Below are positions 27,019 through 35,535 of a stretch of DNA of 64,000 bases, in pieces. Origin of the DNA: an uncultured Bacilli bacterium (lineage in GTDB: Bacteria > Bacillota_I > Bacilli_A > RF39 > UBA660); contig CAKOJR010000005.1 in the NCBI GenBank assembly GCA_934090735.1, positions 5,256 to 69,255 of the forward strand, given 5' to 3'. Numbering within the stretch: position 1 is the first letter of the stretch; each line of letters begins with the position of its first letter. Position numbers and translations under genes: made by a program. The notes beneath the pieces are model-generated. The model made no database searches. It had not been told where the DNA came from and saw only the letters and a program-made list of their open reading frames with translations.

Positions 27019-28332
27019 CTACTTCACTCCTTCAACACAAATTGCTTCTGTTTTTTCATTATCATTTATTATTACTTTATATTTGACTCTTTTACCCTTT
27101 TGTAATAATTGTTTATTGCCAATAACACTACGCATATTAAAATATATATTATCTTCATTATTATCTTGCTTTATAAATCCCGAATGCCCATTTTTCAATA
27201 TATTATCTATTTTACCAAATAAATATTCATTATCATTTTGTTCAATATATTCTCTTGCTATAGATTTTAATTGATACATATTTGGTTTTTTGGTAACATC
27301 TAAATCATATTCAGATATATAATATTGTAATTCCTCTGATAAATTCCAACCCATTAAATTTCTAAAGTAAGCACATGCATGATAATATTTTATAGCATTA
27401 TCATTTTTACCCTGCGATTCCCAACATAATCCCAAGTTATATAATAAAGTTACTTTTGTTTCATCAATTAATTCATTATAAATAGCTTTGCAATTATACA
27501 GTAAACTCTCTTTAAACTTCCCAAAACTATAGCAAATATTTGCAAGTTTATGCCATAAAAACCAGTAATTTTCTTTTTCAGCAAATGTTTTATAATTTTG
27601 AAAATCAATTTCTCTATTACTAGAAATCATACATTTTGAATATAATATTCTACCTGTAATCCAAATTTTATTCTTATAATGAAACTTTTTAATTATTTTT
27701 AATGCTTCTTCACCAATTAAAATACATTTTTCATATTGTCCTATTTTTTCATATGACTTAACCATGTTTTGATAATAAAATTCCTTGGATGATGCTTGTT
27801 CAAATTCGCCTTCTCCTATTTTTGTTGTAAAACATTCTTCAGATAATATTGTTGGATTAAGTTTCTCTAACCATTGGACTATTTTTTCTTGATTACTTCT
27901 GGATGTTCGTGAAGATAGCTTATTATTATATACTTTTACAACTTTTTTGATAGTTAAAACATATGGTGTAAGAATTTCATTAGTTGCTTCTCTTTGCACA
28001 GAGTGATTAATTATTATTTCTGCCATTTTTATAAACTCTTCAAAGTTAGATTCCTCAGTATCTATATAATTTTTAATATAAACATCATATACACACCAAC
28101 ATAAAACTGATATTACATAATTACTTTTTCTTATATATGAATCTTTTGGTATTTTAGAAAACTCATTTAAAAAAATATCTGATTTATTACATTTACGTAA
28201 TGAATTACCATACTCTGCAAAAAGGTTATGATCATCCTTATTCGACGAATTCCATAATTTATCATATATCAATAATGCTTTTTCAAAGTCTTTATTATTA
28301 TAAAATTCTTTTGCTTGATTCCTTTCATTCAT
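27019..28332 (-). CDS. TPR-repeat protein with C-terminal cold-shock domain
   Basis: 437 residues. Residues 1 to about 350 are helical repeats, with TPR-like units such as AKEFYNNKDFEKALLIYDKL and NLGLCWESQGKNDNAIKYYH. The last 65 residues fit an OB-fold cold-shock domain: GHSGFIKQ, NIYFNMRSV, LLQKGKRVKYKVI and EAICVEGV. A nucleic-acid-binding module joined to a protein-interaction array, directly in front of an RNase toxin, suggests a regulator or sensor for that toxin. This last point is inference. TATAAT at about 28372 and GAGGGA upstream of the ATG provide its expression signals. Confidence 0.7.
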   Translation of the reverse strand: MNERNQAKEFYNNKDFEKALLIYDKLWNSSNKDDHNLFAEYGNSLRKCNKSDIFLNEFSKIPKDSYIRKSNYVISVLCWCVYDVYIKNYIDTEESNFEEFIKMAEIIINHSVQREATNEILTPYVLTIKKVVKVYNNKLSSRTSRSNQEKIVQWLEKLNPTILSEECFTTKIGEGEFEQASSKEFYYQNMVKSYEKIGQYEKCILIGEEALKIIKKFHYKNKIWITGRILYSKCMISSNREIDFQNYKTFAEKENYWFLWHKLANICYSFGKFKESLLYNCKAIYNELIDETKVTLLYNLGLCWESQGKNDNAIKYYHACAYFRNLMGWNLSEELQYYISEYDLDVTKKPNMYQLKSIAREYIEQNDNEYLFGKIDNILKNGHSGFIKQDNNEDNIYFNMRSVIGNKQLLQKGKRVKYKVIINDNEKTEAICVEGVK

Positions 28333-28424
28333 AATATCAGTCCCTCACACAAATTAATATAATTATAACATATATATTGCAAATTTTATTTTTTTTGCAA
28401 AAAATACATATTAAAATTTTAATT

Positions 28425-29336
28425 TTACAATTCTTTAGGACAATTAGGTTTATAATTAACATCATTAAATCCATAAATCTTTTTACAATCATTACAAACT
28501 ATTGCAATAAAATATAAACCATTAATATTGTGTCCTTCACCTTTTTCTATAACTATATTATCTCCTTTACATACAGGGCAATATTTATAATCTTTTTGAC
28601 TACATGCATCTCTAACTATTTCATAACCATTATGAAAATCGTATTTGGGTATAAATTCACCAGTATCAACACTTTTAATTCTTCCAAACATAAACTCTAA
28701 CTTATCCACAGTTTTTTCTAAATGATAATGTCCACAATACCATTTATTATAATTTACTTTTTGATCTACGTCATTTAGAAAATACTCCATAGATTTATCT
28801 ACTGCAATTTGTGGCAAACTTAATTTAAAACTTTCTTTTGGTTCATATCTTAACGGACAAGTATGAGATAGAATTATATCAACGTATTTTCCAGAATACT
28901 TATCCAATATATCTATTCTTTCTTGTTCAGTTAATTGTTCATCTTTAAACCACGGATATCCTTTACTTATTCTATAGTCTTTATCAATAGAATAAGCACC
29001 ACCTATCACTAAAATACTTTTGCCATCAATATTATAAAGTTCTCCATTTTTAGCAAATATTAAGTTAGGATATTCATCTTCTATAAATACTTTACCGCCA
29101 AACATTTCTACTTCACGATAACTAGAAATATTTTCTGGTCTTTCTTCATGATTTCCTTGAATACAGAAAAATTTGAAATTATATCTTTTTAATCTTTCCT
29201 TTAATTTTTTATCATATTCATCCAAATAATAATTAATACCCACATCACCTAAAATAATCATAATATCTTCATCATTTAATCCTAAATGACCGAATCTATA
29301 AAAATCTCCATGAGTATCACCAGTTATATATAACAT
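28425..29336 (-). CDS. Calcineurin-like metallophosphoesterase with C-terminal zinc ribbon
   Basis: 303 residues. Metal-binding motifs in order: GDTHGDF (residues 6-12), ILGDVG near 30, QGNHEERP near 60, LSHTCP near 160 and CGHYH near 210. The C-terminal 60 residues carry CPVCKGDN and CNDCKK, a four-Cys zinc ribbon. Start ATG 29336 with AGAGGTG; the promoter is a TGG-TATAAT at 29375-29383. It is the rightmost gene of the element, separate from the toxin operon. The substrate could be phosphodiester, nucleotide or protein; nothing decides it. Confidence 0.85.
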   Translation of the reverse strand: MLYITGDTHGDFYRFGHLGLNDEDIMIILGDVGINYYLDEYDKKLKERLKRYNFKFFCIQGNHEERPENISSYREVEMFGGKVFIEDEYPNLIFAKNGELYNIDGKSILVIGGAYSIDKDYRISKGYPWFKDEQLTEQERIDILDKYSGKYVDIILSHTCPLRYEPKESFKLSLPQIAVDKSMEYFLNDVDQKVNYNKWYCGHYHLEKTVDKLEFMFGRIKSVDTGEFIPKYDFHNGYEIVRDACSQKDYKYCPVCKGDNIVIEKGEGHNINGLYFIAIVCNDCKKIYGFNDVNYKPNCPKEL

Positions 29337-29374
29337 TTTTTCACCTCTCATCTTTAAAGTATTTTGATATATCT

Positions 29375-29383
29375 ATTATACCA
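29375..29383 (-). promoter_or_regulatory. Extended -10 promoter of the metallophosphoesterase gene
   Basis: TGG-TATAAT on the minus strand. Confidence 0.5.
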
Positions 29384-29453
29384 TTATATCCAGTAAAATA
29401 AGAAGCTTATTAAAGTTATACACTATGCCTATAATTAACCACATATTACGCGT

Positions 29454-29481
29454 CCTCGCCTCCTGCATTTATGTGATTAGA
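29454..29481. other. Right attachment site (attR) of the integrative element
   Basis: CCTCGCC at 29454-29460 matches attL; amidase sequence resumes to its right and includes TTTATGTGATTAGA at 29468-29481, which also occurs inside the left end of the element. Confidence 0.75.
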
Positions 29482-29721
29482 TATTACCACAACACCCTTA
29501 CCATCACCAAACTTATCTAAAACCACTCCAGGTCTATCATTCGGTTCCAAATCCACATCACTAGTTCTCGTCATTTTTACCGGTACTCCAAGTTCTTTAA
29601 ACCTATCATACATATACTGACTTATCTTTAAAGTTAGCTCCTTCTCAATTATTCCATTTCCAGAAGAGCCTTGATCATTTCCACCATGTCCACTATCCAA
29701 AACTACCCCTTTTAAAGCCAT
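29454..29721 (-). pseudogene. N-acetylmuramoyl-L-alanine amidase, 5' part (split by the integrative element)
   Basis: ATG at 29721 with TAGGTGATTTAAT upstream. Encodes the first 89 residues of an Amidase_3 zinc enzyme: VVLDSGHGGNDQG (first zinc His), EKELTLKIS (zinc Glu), MTRTSD and VVISNHINAGG (second zinc His). In the present arrangement the frame enters the element and stops after EDA at 29446. There is no signal peptide, as in CwlC-type amidases. The rest of the gene is at 10518-11453. Confidence 0.9.
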
Positions 29722-29813
29722 ATTAAATCACCTAATCTATTTTATTCGTTTATTAAAAATTAGGTTCTTATTATGTGTCAATGATTTTCTCCCCATCACT
29801 ATTTATTATAAAA

Positions 29814-29844
29814 ACAAAAGCAGTACAACCTCTACTGCTTTTGT
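29814..29844 (-). terminator. Strong hairpin upstream of the amidase start
   Basis: 12-bp perfect stem ACAAAAGCAGTA/TACTGCTTTTGT with a 7-base loop and, on the minus strand, a following TTTTTATAAT. It lies between the sortase promoter and the amidase 5' end, so it may stop read-through or an antisense transcript. Confidence 0.5.
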
Positions 29845-29882
29845 AAATACAACAAAAAATATGCAAACAATCATAAAAATGA

Positions 29883-29888
29883 TATAAT
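29883..29888 (+). promoter_or_regulatory. Extended -10 promoter of the sortase gene
   Basis: TGA-TATAAT; the expected start of transcription coincides with the GTG at 29895, so the mRNA is probably leaderless or nearly so. Confidence 0.55.
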
Positions 29889-29894
29889 TAAATA

Positions 29895-30743
29895 GTGAAT
29901 AGTATGAAAAAGAGAAAAAAAATTAGAATAAAATGGATTAATTTATTCCTTTTAATAATCATTATAATATGCATTATTAAATTTACCTCTTCAACCATCC
30001 AAATTTTAAAATGGACAAGTGATAACAAAAAAACAGACTCGCAAACTAATAAAATAATAGAAGTTACCAAAATCACTGAAATTGAAGATAACGAAAACAC
30101 CGAAATTGTAAATAATGAAATTACAATAGATAAAAATGCTCCATACTGGAACTTTATTAAAATGAATATGATTGATGCCGATTTTAATGAACTTAAAAAA
30201 ATTAATAAAGACGTCAAAGGGTGGATTGAAGTAAATGGTACAACAATCAACTATCCTTATGTTCAAACAAATAACAATGATTTTTACTTAAATCATACAT
30301 TTGACAAAACATCTAACGGGGCCGGCTGGATCTTCTTAGACTACCGAAATAACACAAACTTCGAAGATAAAAACACCATTATCTATGGCCATGGCAGATC
30401 AAATTCAGCAATGTTTGGTTCTCTTAAAAATATTACTAAATCTTCTTGGTTTGATAATACTAACAACTACGTAATCAAAGTAGCAACTGAAAAATCAAAC
30501 ACCCTATGGGAAGTATTTAGTGTCTATCATATTCCAACAACATCAGACTATTTACAAATATCCTTTAATTCAGACGATGAATTTTTGGATTTTGCAAATA
30601 AATTAAAAGAAAGAAGCTACCACAAATTTAACACCGACATTTTTAAAACAGATAAAATAATCACATTATCTACCTGTTACAATGACGATGAAAAAGTTGT
30701 CATGCATGCAAGACTAATTAAAATCCAAAACAAAAACGCCTAA
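29895..30743 (+). CDS. Class B sortase
   Basis: 282 residues. Transpeptidase anchoring surface proteins or pilins to the wall. An N-terminal signal anchor (about 12-32) puts the enzyme outside the membrane. The catalytic domain from about 100 has class B features: GWIEVNGTTINYPYVQT, the His in IIYGHGRSN, the Cys in TLSTCYND near 257 and the Arg in VMHARL. No sorting-signal substrate was recognised in this window. The start is GTG 29895 or ATG 29904; neither has an obvious ribosome binding site. A terminator overlaps the stop codon. Confidence 0.93.
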   Translation: MNSMKKRKKIRIKWINLFLLIIIIICIIKFTSSTIQILKWTSDNKKTDSQTNKIIEVTKITEIEDNENTEIVNNEITIDKNAPYWNFIKMNMIDADFNELKKINKDVKGWIEVNGTTINYPYVQTNNNDFYLNHTFDKTSNGAGWIFLDYRNNTNFEDKNTIIYGHGRSNSAMFGSLKNITKSSWFDNTNNYVIKVATEKSNTLWEVFSVYHIPTTSDYLQISFNSDDEFLDFANKLKERSYHKFNTDIFKTDKIITLSTCYNDDEKVVMHARLIKIQNKNA

Positions 30744-30755
30744 CAAGCGTTTTTT
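30732..30755. terminator. Bidirectional terminator, sortase and DUF92 gene
   Basis: Stem AAAAACGC/GCGTTTTT with a 7-base loop containing the sortase stop codon; the DUF92 gene ends at the same site on the other strand. Confidence 0.8.
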
Positions 30756-31494
30756 ATAATAAGAATATATAACATAAAATAAACACAAACAAATTATTTA
30801 AAAGATTTACTGCATCATTATTCATCCAATATAAACCTTTAACTAATTCAGTTGGTTCACCACAATGCTCATATTCTTCAACTTCTTTTTTACATTTAGA
30901 ACAAACAAACTTACCTTGCAAAGAATCACCTAATAAACTATCTGCAATAGACCCAAACAAGCCCATAAGAATAATTAACAAATAATTCATTGAATTTAAC
31001 TTTTCTGTATAATAAATAAGACCCAAAATAATGCCACCAGCTAAAGAAGCATTAATTCCCAAAAAAGAAACTGCACCACTAGTACCCGCTGGTACTCTTT
31101 TTAAAGTAAAAATACTCACCGGTTTCTTTTTAGAAAGCGTTCCAATGCTACTTGCTAAAGTATCCGCTAAACTAGAAGAAAGAACAGCATAATACATTAC
31201 ATAAAACTTATCATTTAAAGTAAAGTGATATAACACTATACAAATCGTTGGTAACAACACATTACTAAACATCTGATATATAGTTCTGCATTCATCATTA
31301 GTTTTCTTCTTTAATTTATCACTTAATATCGTAAGCACAAACGTAAGAGCAAGAGCACCAAAAGCATAAAGCCCACCAAAATAAGTAATTATTACTCCCA
31401 TTAACCAAGCAGCAACAATCCCAGGCTTTGTAACCTTCTTCTTCCATAGTGCAAAAAGTGCAAACACACTAGGCAATAAAATAGATAAATACAT
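30754..31494 (-). CDS. DUF92/TMEM19 family membrane protein (VTE6-like)
   Basis: 246 residues with about six transmembrane segments. Family hallmarks are SSSLADTLASSIG and LKRVPAGTSGAVSFLG near 110-145, and GLFGSIADSLLGDSLQG near 185. A CSKCKK Cys pair lies in a late loop. Plant members (VTE6) phosphorylate phytyl-phosphate. Here it directly abuts a phytol/dolichol-kinase-like gene, so the pair may make a polyprenyl diphosphate from a free alcohol. The substrate is inference. Confidence 0.8.
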   Translation of the reverse strand: MYLSILLPSVFALFALWKKKVTKPGIVAAWLMGVIITYFGGLYAFGALALTFVLTILSDKLKKKTNDECRTIYQMFSNVLLPTICIVLYHFTLNDKFYVMYYAVLSSSLADTLASSIGTLSKKKPVSIFTLKRVPAGTSGAVSFLGINASLAGGIILGLIYYTEKLNSMNYLLIILMGLFGSIADSLLGDSLQGKFVCSKCKKEVEEYEHCGEPTELVKGLYWMNNDAVNLLNNLFVFILCYIFLL

Positions 31495-32139
31495 TTAAAT
31501 CACTTCCATTAAATATACAACCAATGAAACCCCCAAAGGTAAAAATAAATTATCTAAACCTTTTCTATCAAATAACTCTAAAGCTGCCGCAACTACACTT
31601 ACTAAAATCATATCAATAACATTAAAATTAAATTTAAAGTAATAATTAAATATAACAATAATAACTAAACTAAATGCAAACACAGTCGCTGTTCCACTAA
31701 TCGTCTTATGATTATATATTTGTCTTGATTTCAAATATCCAGCAACTAAAGGTGCAAAACCATCTCCAAATGCCATACAAAACAAACCAACACCAAATGC
31801 CCCATAAAACTCTGGAACAAAATAAGTTACTAGTGCCATAATAAACACACTTATTGGATAATAAATAGTCCCTAAATTACCACTACCATCCTCCATTGAC
31901 TTAAATAATTTAAACTTATAAGAAAGTATATTTATCACAATAAACGAAAGTGGTGGAATAATAATATGAATGCTACTACCAAAATATTTATACAATATCA
32001 AATAACAAAAAGATATCATAATATGTATAAACTTCTTCGTAAACAAAGTTCTTAAATTAAATATTTTTCTAAGACCAAAAGCAAGAAGTAAAATAACTAT
32101 TAAATATCCATAAGTAAACAAATATCCTTTTAAAATCAT
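31495..32139 (-). CDS. Phytol/dolichol-kinase-like CTP-transferase membrane protein (VTE5-like)
   Basis: 214 residues, six to seven transmembrane helices. FTKKFIHIMISF near 35 and MAFGDGFAPLVAG near 125 are the conserved motifs of CTP-dependent polyprenol kinases. The first codon overlaps the end of the AbgT gene (ATGA) and the stop abuts the DUF92 gene. Together with DUF92 it suggests salvage or recycling of isoprenoid alcohols, perhaps undecaprenol or quinone side chains. Confidence 0.78.
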   Translation of the reverse strand: MILKGYLFTYGYLIVILLLAFGLRKIFNLRTLFTKKFIHIMISFCYLILYKYFGSSIHIIIPPLSFIVINILSYKFKLFKSMEDGSGNLGTIYYPISVFIMALVTYFVPEFYGAFGVGLFCMAFGDGFAPLVAGYLKSRQIYNHKTISGTATVFAFSLVIIVIFNYYFKFNFNVIDMILVSVVAAALELFDRKGLDNLFLPLGVSLVVYLMEVI

Positions 32140-33668
32140 AAAGCAACGCTAGTTCCTATACCAAGTGGTAATCCTATTAAATAGAATAATATTAATACTA
32201 CAACCCACATAACTAATGTATAAAAACTATAAGGAACTAAATACTTAGTATTACCCCAAAGACCATCTTTATCAGTATTCGTACTATAAAGTTCCATAAA
32301 TGCTAAATAAATAACAAAGTAAGCCATAATTGGCGTTAACGCATAAGTCACACATTCACCAGCTCTAAATACTAACTGAGCAAGCTCTGGACTAAGTCCA
32401 GCATTCATAAATACCGGAACAACACTACCACTCATTATAGCCCACTTACTAACACTACTTGGAAGTAACAATGTAGCAAGTGCAGTAAATCCAAGTGTAA
32501 GCATTACAAGTGAAATTCCTGTAAAATTAGTTTTACTAATAACACTAGCAAGATATGCTGTAAACACAGTTCCAATATTCGTTTTCTTAAATATAAATAT
32601 AAATGCTGATGCAAAGAATATAAGTACTAACACTTTACCAATATAATCTAATGAATAACTTAATCCATTACATAAATCTTTAACATTCTTAATTGACTTA
32701 TTAACAATACCATATACTAAACCTAATATAATAAATAATATTGTTACAACAAATACAAATCCTTGATTAAAGAAGGAATTATACCCAAATAACTTATCAA
32801 TATATAAAGTTTGTGAATAATCTAGTAGTGCTCCACCTAAAGGTGCATTTGGAATAATATTATAAACAAATATTAACAAATAAATAACCCCTGCAAAAAG
32901 AGAAACTACTAAAGCTCTTCTTTCTGTCTTAGTAAAATAATCTTCCTCATCATCAAGTAAAGCATACTTACCAAGTTTAGGCACAATCACTCTTTCAGTA
33001 ATACTTGTAACAATACAAGCTAAAACTAAAGCACATACAAGCATTATAAGCACATAACTAAATGTACTCATTTGATAATCAGGAGATAACAAATTTGCAC
33101 TAGATAATGTATAACTCATTAAAGCACTATCTATTGAGTTCATAAAAATATTAATACCAATGCCACAACTTAAACTAGCAAAAGCACAAATAATACCTGC
33201 TTTAGGATGTCTCTTACCATATTTAAATAATACTGCAGCTAGTGGAATAAGCACTATATAACTTAAATCACCACCTATAGACGCAAGTATACATACTAAA
33301 GATAAAATAAAAGTTACAACTCTCTTGCTCACTCTTTTAGTAAGTACATAAAAGAAACTATCTAAAAAGCCACTCTTATCCATTACACCAAAACCAATTA
33401 AAGTAATAATAAGCATAGATAAAGGTGTAAAAGATGCAAAACTTGATACTGCATTACTAAAAATAAACTTAAGGCCACTTAAACTAAATAAATTTTCTAC
33501 ATATACTGAATCACTAACATACGATCCTATATTAGAAACCTTATTATAATTAGCACTAACATTAAAAAGAGTAAGAACTCCACTTAAGATAATTGTTCCA
33601 AAAATAAGTAAACAAAAAGTCATTATCGGATGGAGCATCACCTTTTCATATTTCCTCTTAATCTTCAT
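32136..33668 (-). CDS. AbgT-family transporter
   Basis: 510 residues, about 13 transmembrane segments. Sequence features typical of AbgT (p-aminobenzoyl-glutamate uptake and, in some members, sulfonamide efflux) include PLSMLIITLIGFGVMDKSGF, ASIGGDLSYIVLIPLAA, FMNSIDSALMSYTLS and FRAGECVTYALTPIMAYF. Overlaps DUF951 upstream by 11 bases and the kinase-like gene downstream by 4, so it is part of a long parA-parB-mscS operon. Confidence 0.88.
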   Translation of the reverse strand: MKIKRKYEKVMLHPIMTFCLLIFGTIILSGVLTLFNVSANYNKVSNIGSYVSDSVYVENLFSLSGLKFIFSNAVSSFASFTPLSMLIITLIGFGVMDKSGFLDSFFYVLTKRVSKRVVTFILSLVCILASIGGDLSYIVLIPLAAVLFKYGKRHPKAGIICAFASLSCGIGINIFMNSIDSALMSYTLSSANLLSPDYQMSTFSYVLIMLVCALVLACIVTSITERVIVPKLGKYALLDDEEDYFTKTERRALVVSLFAGVIYLLIFVYNIIPNAPLGGALLDYSQTLYIDKLFGYNSFFNQGFVFVVTILFIILGLVYGIVNKSIKNVKDLCNGLSYSLDYIGKVLVLIFFASAFIFIFKKTNIGTVFTAYLASVISKTNFTGISLVMLTLGFTALATLLLPSSVSKWAIMSGSVVPVFMNAGLSPELAQLVFRAGECVTYALTPIMAYFVIYLAFMELYSTNTDKDGLWGNTKYLVPYSFYTLVMWVVVLILFYLIGLPLGIGTSVAL

Positions 33669-33846
33669 GTAAAACTCTCCTTAGTTTCTTCTCAAACTCA
33701 AGTCTATCCATCATAATCTCATGATTACAATTTACACATTTAAGTTTTATATCAACCCCAACACGTGTAATAAGCCATAAATTAGTCCCACATGCATGGT
33801 CTTTCTTCATCACAACTTTATCCCCCAAATTATATTTTGCTTCCAT
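33658..33846 (-). CDS. DUF951 family protein (YyzM-like)
   Basis: 62 residues starting MEAKYNLGDKVVMKKDHACG and containing CVNCNHEIMMDR; the two C-x-x-C-like pairs may bind zinc. DUF951 genes are commonly found between mscS and parB near the Firmicutes origin. The ATG at 33846 lies inside mscS and overlaps it by 17 bases. Confidence 0.88.
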   Translation of the reverse strand: MEAKYNLGDKVVMKKDHACGTNLWLITRVGVDIKLKCVNCNHEIMMDRLEFEKKLRRVLHED

Positions 33847-34648
33847 TATGCACCTCAATCTGATTATAAGGAATCTTTATATTATTCTTATCATAAGCAT
33901 CCTTAACAAGAGTAAGAATCGCTCTTCTAACGGCATATTCACTTCCTTGCTTACACTTGACACTAATTAAATAATTTACTGCACTATCTCCAAGTTCATT
34001 AACTCCAAGATAACTACATTCCTTATCATCAACATCTTTTATTTTTTTTACGTCCTCTAAAACATCAAGTAAAACACTTTTAACCTTCTCTTCCGTAACT
34101 TCATAACAAGTCGGAATGTTAAGTAAAACAACATGTTTTTCTTGACTTAAATTTACTATCTTATCAATGTTTCTGTTAGACACAACCATTACATTACCAT
34201 TAAAATCTTTAATTTTAGTAGTCTTTAATCCAAAAGAAATAACCTGACCTGTAAAATCATTATATTTAACATAATCACCAACAACATAATAATTATCCAT
34301 GATTATATTAATACCACCAATAATATCCTTTAAAGCATCCTGAAGAGCAAGACCAATAACAACACTTGCAACACCTAATCCAGCAATTAAAGAACTAGTA
34401 TCAACTCCAAAAATATCTAAAATCATAAGAGCAGCAATAATTAAACATACATACTTAGTAATATTTTTAAATAATACTAAAACTGTAACTCTCTTTTTCT
34501 TCTCAAACTCTGTCGTTCCCCTAATAGTAGTTTTATTAAGAATAGAAATAATTATTTTATATATAAATATAACTCCAATAACAACTACAATTGGTCCATA
34601 AAATTTTTTAGATGATACTATATCAGCAATCTTTACCCAAAATTCCAT
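33830..34648 (-). CDS. mscS: Small-conductance mechanosensitive channel
   Basis: 272 residues with three transmembrane segments. The pore-lining third helix is GLGVASVVIGLALQDALKD, followed by the beta domain NIIMDNYYVVGDYVKYNDFTG. Releases solutes under hypo-osmotic shock. The start overlaps the parB stop by one base. Confidence 0.92.
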   Translation of the reverse strand: MEFWVKIADIVSSKKFYGPIVVVIGVIFIYKIIISILNKTTIRGTTEFEKKKRVTVLVLFKNITKYVCLIIAALMILDIFGVDTSSLIAGLGVASVVIGLALQDALKDIIGGINIIMDNYYVVGDYVKYNDFTGQVISFGLKTTKIKDFNGNVMVVSNRNIDKIVNLSQEKHVVLLNIPTCYEVTEEKVKSVLLDVLEDVKKIKDVDDKECSYLGVNELGDSAVNYLISVKCKQGSEYAVRRAILTLVKDAYDKNNIKIPYNQIEVHNGSKI

Positions 34649-35535
34649 TATTCCTCACTCACATCAATATCTAAAATTTCTAAAATACGCGCTAAATCTC
34701 CCTCACTATCAAAAGGAATTAAAATCTTATTCTTATTAATTTGAACTTTAGTTCCAATCTTATCGCGCATTACACTTTCATAAATTGAAAACTTAAGAGG
34801 TTTAATATTAACTCTAGTTACTGGTTGTTTCTTGCCAACAGATTTCATAGAGCACAACTTTTCAAGTTCTCTTACTGAGATTCCATCACTAACAATTCTC
34901 TCAGCTAAAGTAATAATTAAATCATCATCATCTAACTTTGATAAAGTACGCGCATGACTCATTGAAATCTTACCTAAATTAATTTGTTCACGAACACTTT
35001 TAGGTAAACTAAGAAGTCCAAGTAAATTAGTAATATAACTTCTGCTCTTACCAAACTTTTTTGCAATTTCATCTTGAGTTAAACCTGTATGATTGATGTA
35101 ATTTTGAAAACCCTCAGCAAGCTCAATTGGTGAAAGATCCTCTCTTTGAATATTTTCTAAAATAGCAATATCCATCATTTGTTCATCAGTAAAATCTCTT
35201 ACAATAGCAGGTATCGTTTTCATACCAGCAAGTGCAGATGCTTTAGTTCTACGTTCACCAGCAACAAGCTCATATCCATGTAAACTCTTCTTAACTATAA
35301 TTGGCTCAATAACACCATGCTCTTTAATTGACTCAGCAAGCTCTAATAAAGCATCTTGATCAAAATGCTCTCTAGGTTGATATGGATTACTACGAATCTC
35401 AGCAACTGGAATTTGCTGAATATCACTTTCACTAGAGTTCTCAACAATATTTTGCTCTATAGTGTCAAAATTTATTTGTTCACTATTAAATAATTGTTCT
35501 AACCCCTTTCCTAATGCTTTTCTCTTAGTTTCCAT
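34648..35535 (-). CDS. parB: Chromosome partitioning protein ParB/Spo0J
   Basis: 295 residues: ParB/Sulfiredoxin CTP-binding domain (IRSNPYQPREHFD, GERRTKASALAGM), helix-turn-helix (GLTQDEIAKKFGKSRSYITN) and a C-terminal dimerisation domain. Overlaps parA by 11 bases. No consensus parS palindrome was found by reading this window. Confidence 0.96.
   Translation of the reverse strand: METKRKALGKGLEQLFNSEQINFDTIEQNIVENSSESDIQQIPVAEIRSNPYQPREHFDQDALLELAESIKEHGVIEPIIVKKSLHGYELVAGERRTKASALAGMKTIPAIVRDFTDEQMMDIAILENIQREDLSPIELAEGFQNYINHTGLTQDEIAKKFGKSRSYITNLLGLLSLPKSVREQINLGKISMSHARTLSKLDDDDLIITLAERIVSDGISVRELEKLCSMKSVGKKQPVTRVNIKPLKFSIYESVMRDKIGTKVQINKNKILIPFDSEGDLARILEILDIDVSEE

Larger units (their letters stand above)
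11454..29453. mobile_element. 18-kb integrative element with defence cargo, inserted in the amidase gene
   Basis: The boundaries are set by interruption of one amidase reading frame and by CCTCGCC at both junctions. Contents in minus-strand order from the right: metallophosphoesterase, TPR/cold-shock protein, RnlA-like toxin, RnlB-like antitoxin, short replication-initiator-like protein, PIN-like protein, type III Mod and Res, STAND NTPase, two small-RNA-like cassettes, an inverted-repeat cluster, an unknown 181-residue protein, a 30-residue ORF and a large serine recombinase. No relaxase, conjugation, capsid or terminase gene is visible. It is therefore best described as an integrative (possibly mobilisable) element or defence island rather than a prophage or ICE. 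Confidence 0.85.

Noticed and set aside
11468..29481. Crossover of the element within the 14-bp repeat TTTATGTGATTAGA
   Set aside because: Joining the flanks there gives an amidase frame shift and a foreign segment in place of NAGGGEGAEV; joining at CCTCGCC restores the family sequence.
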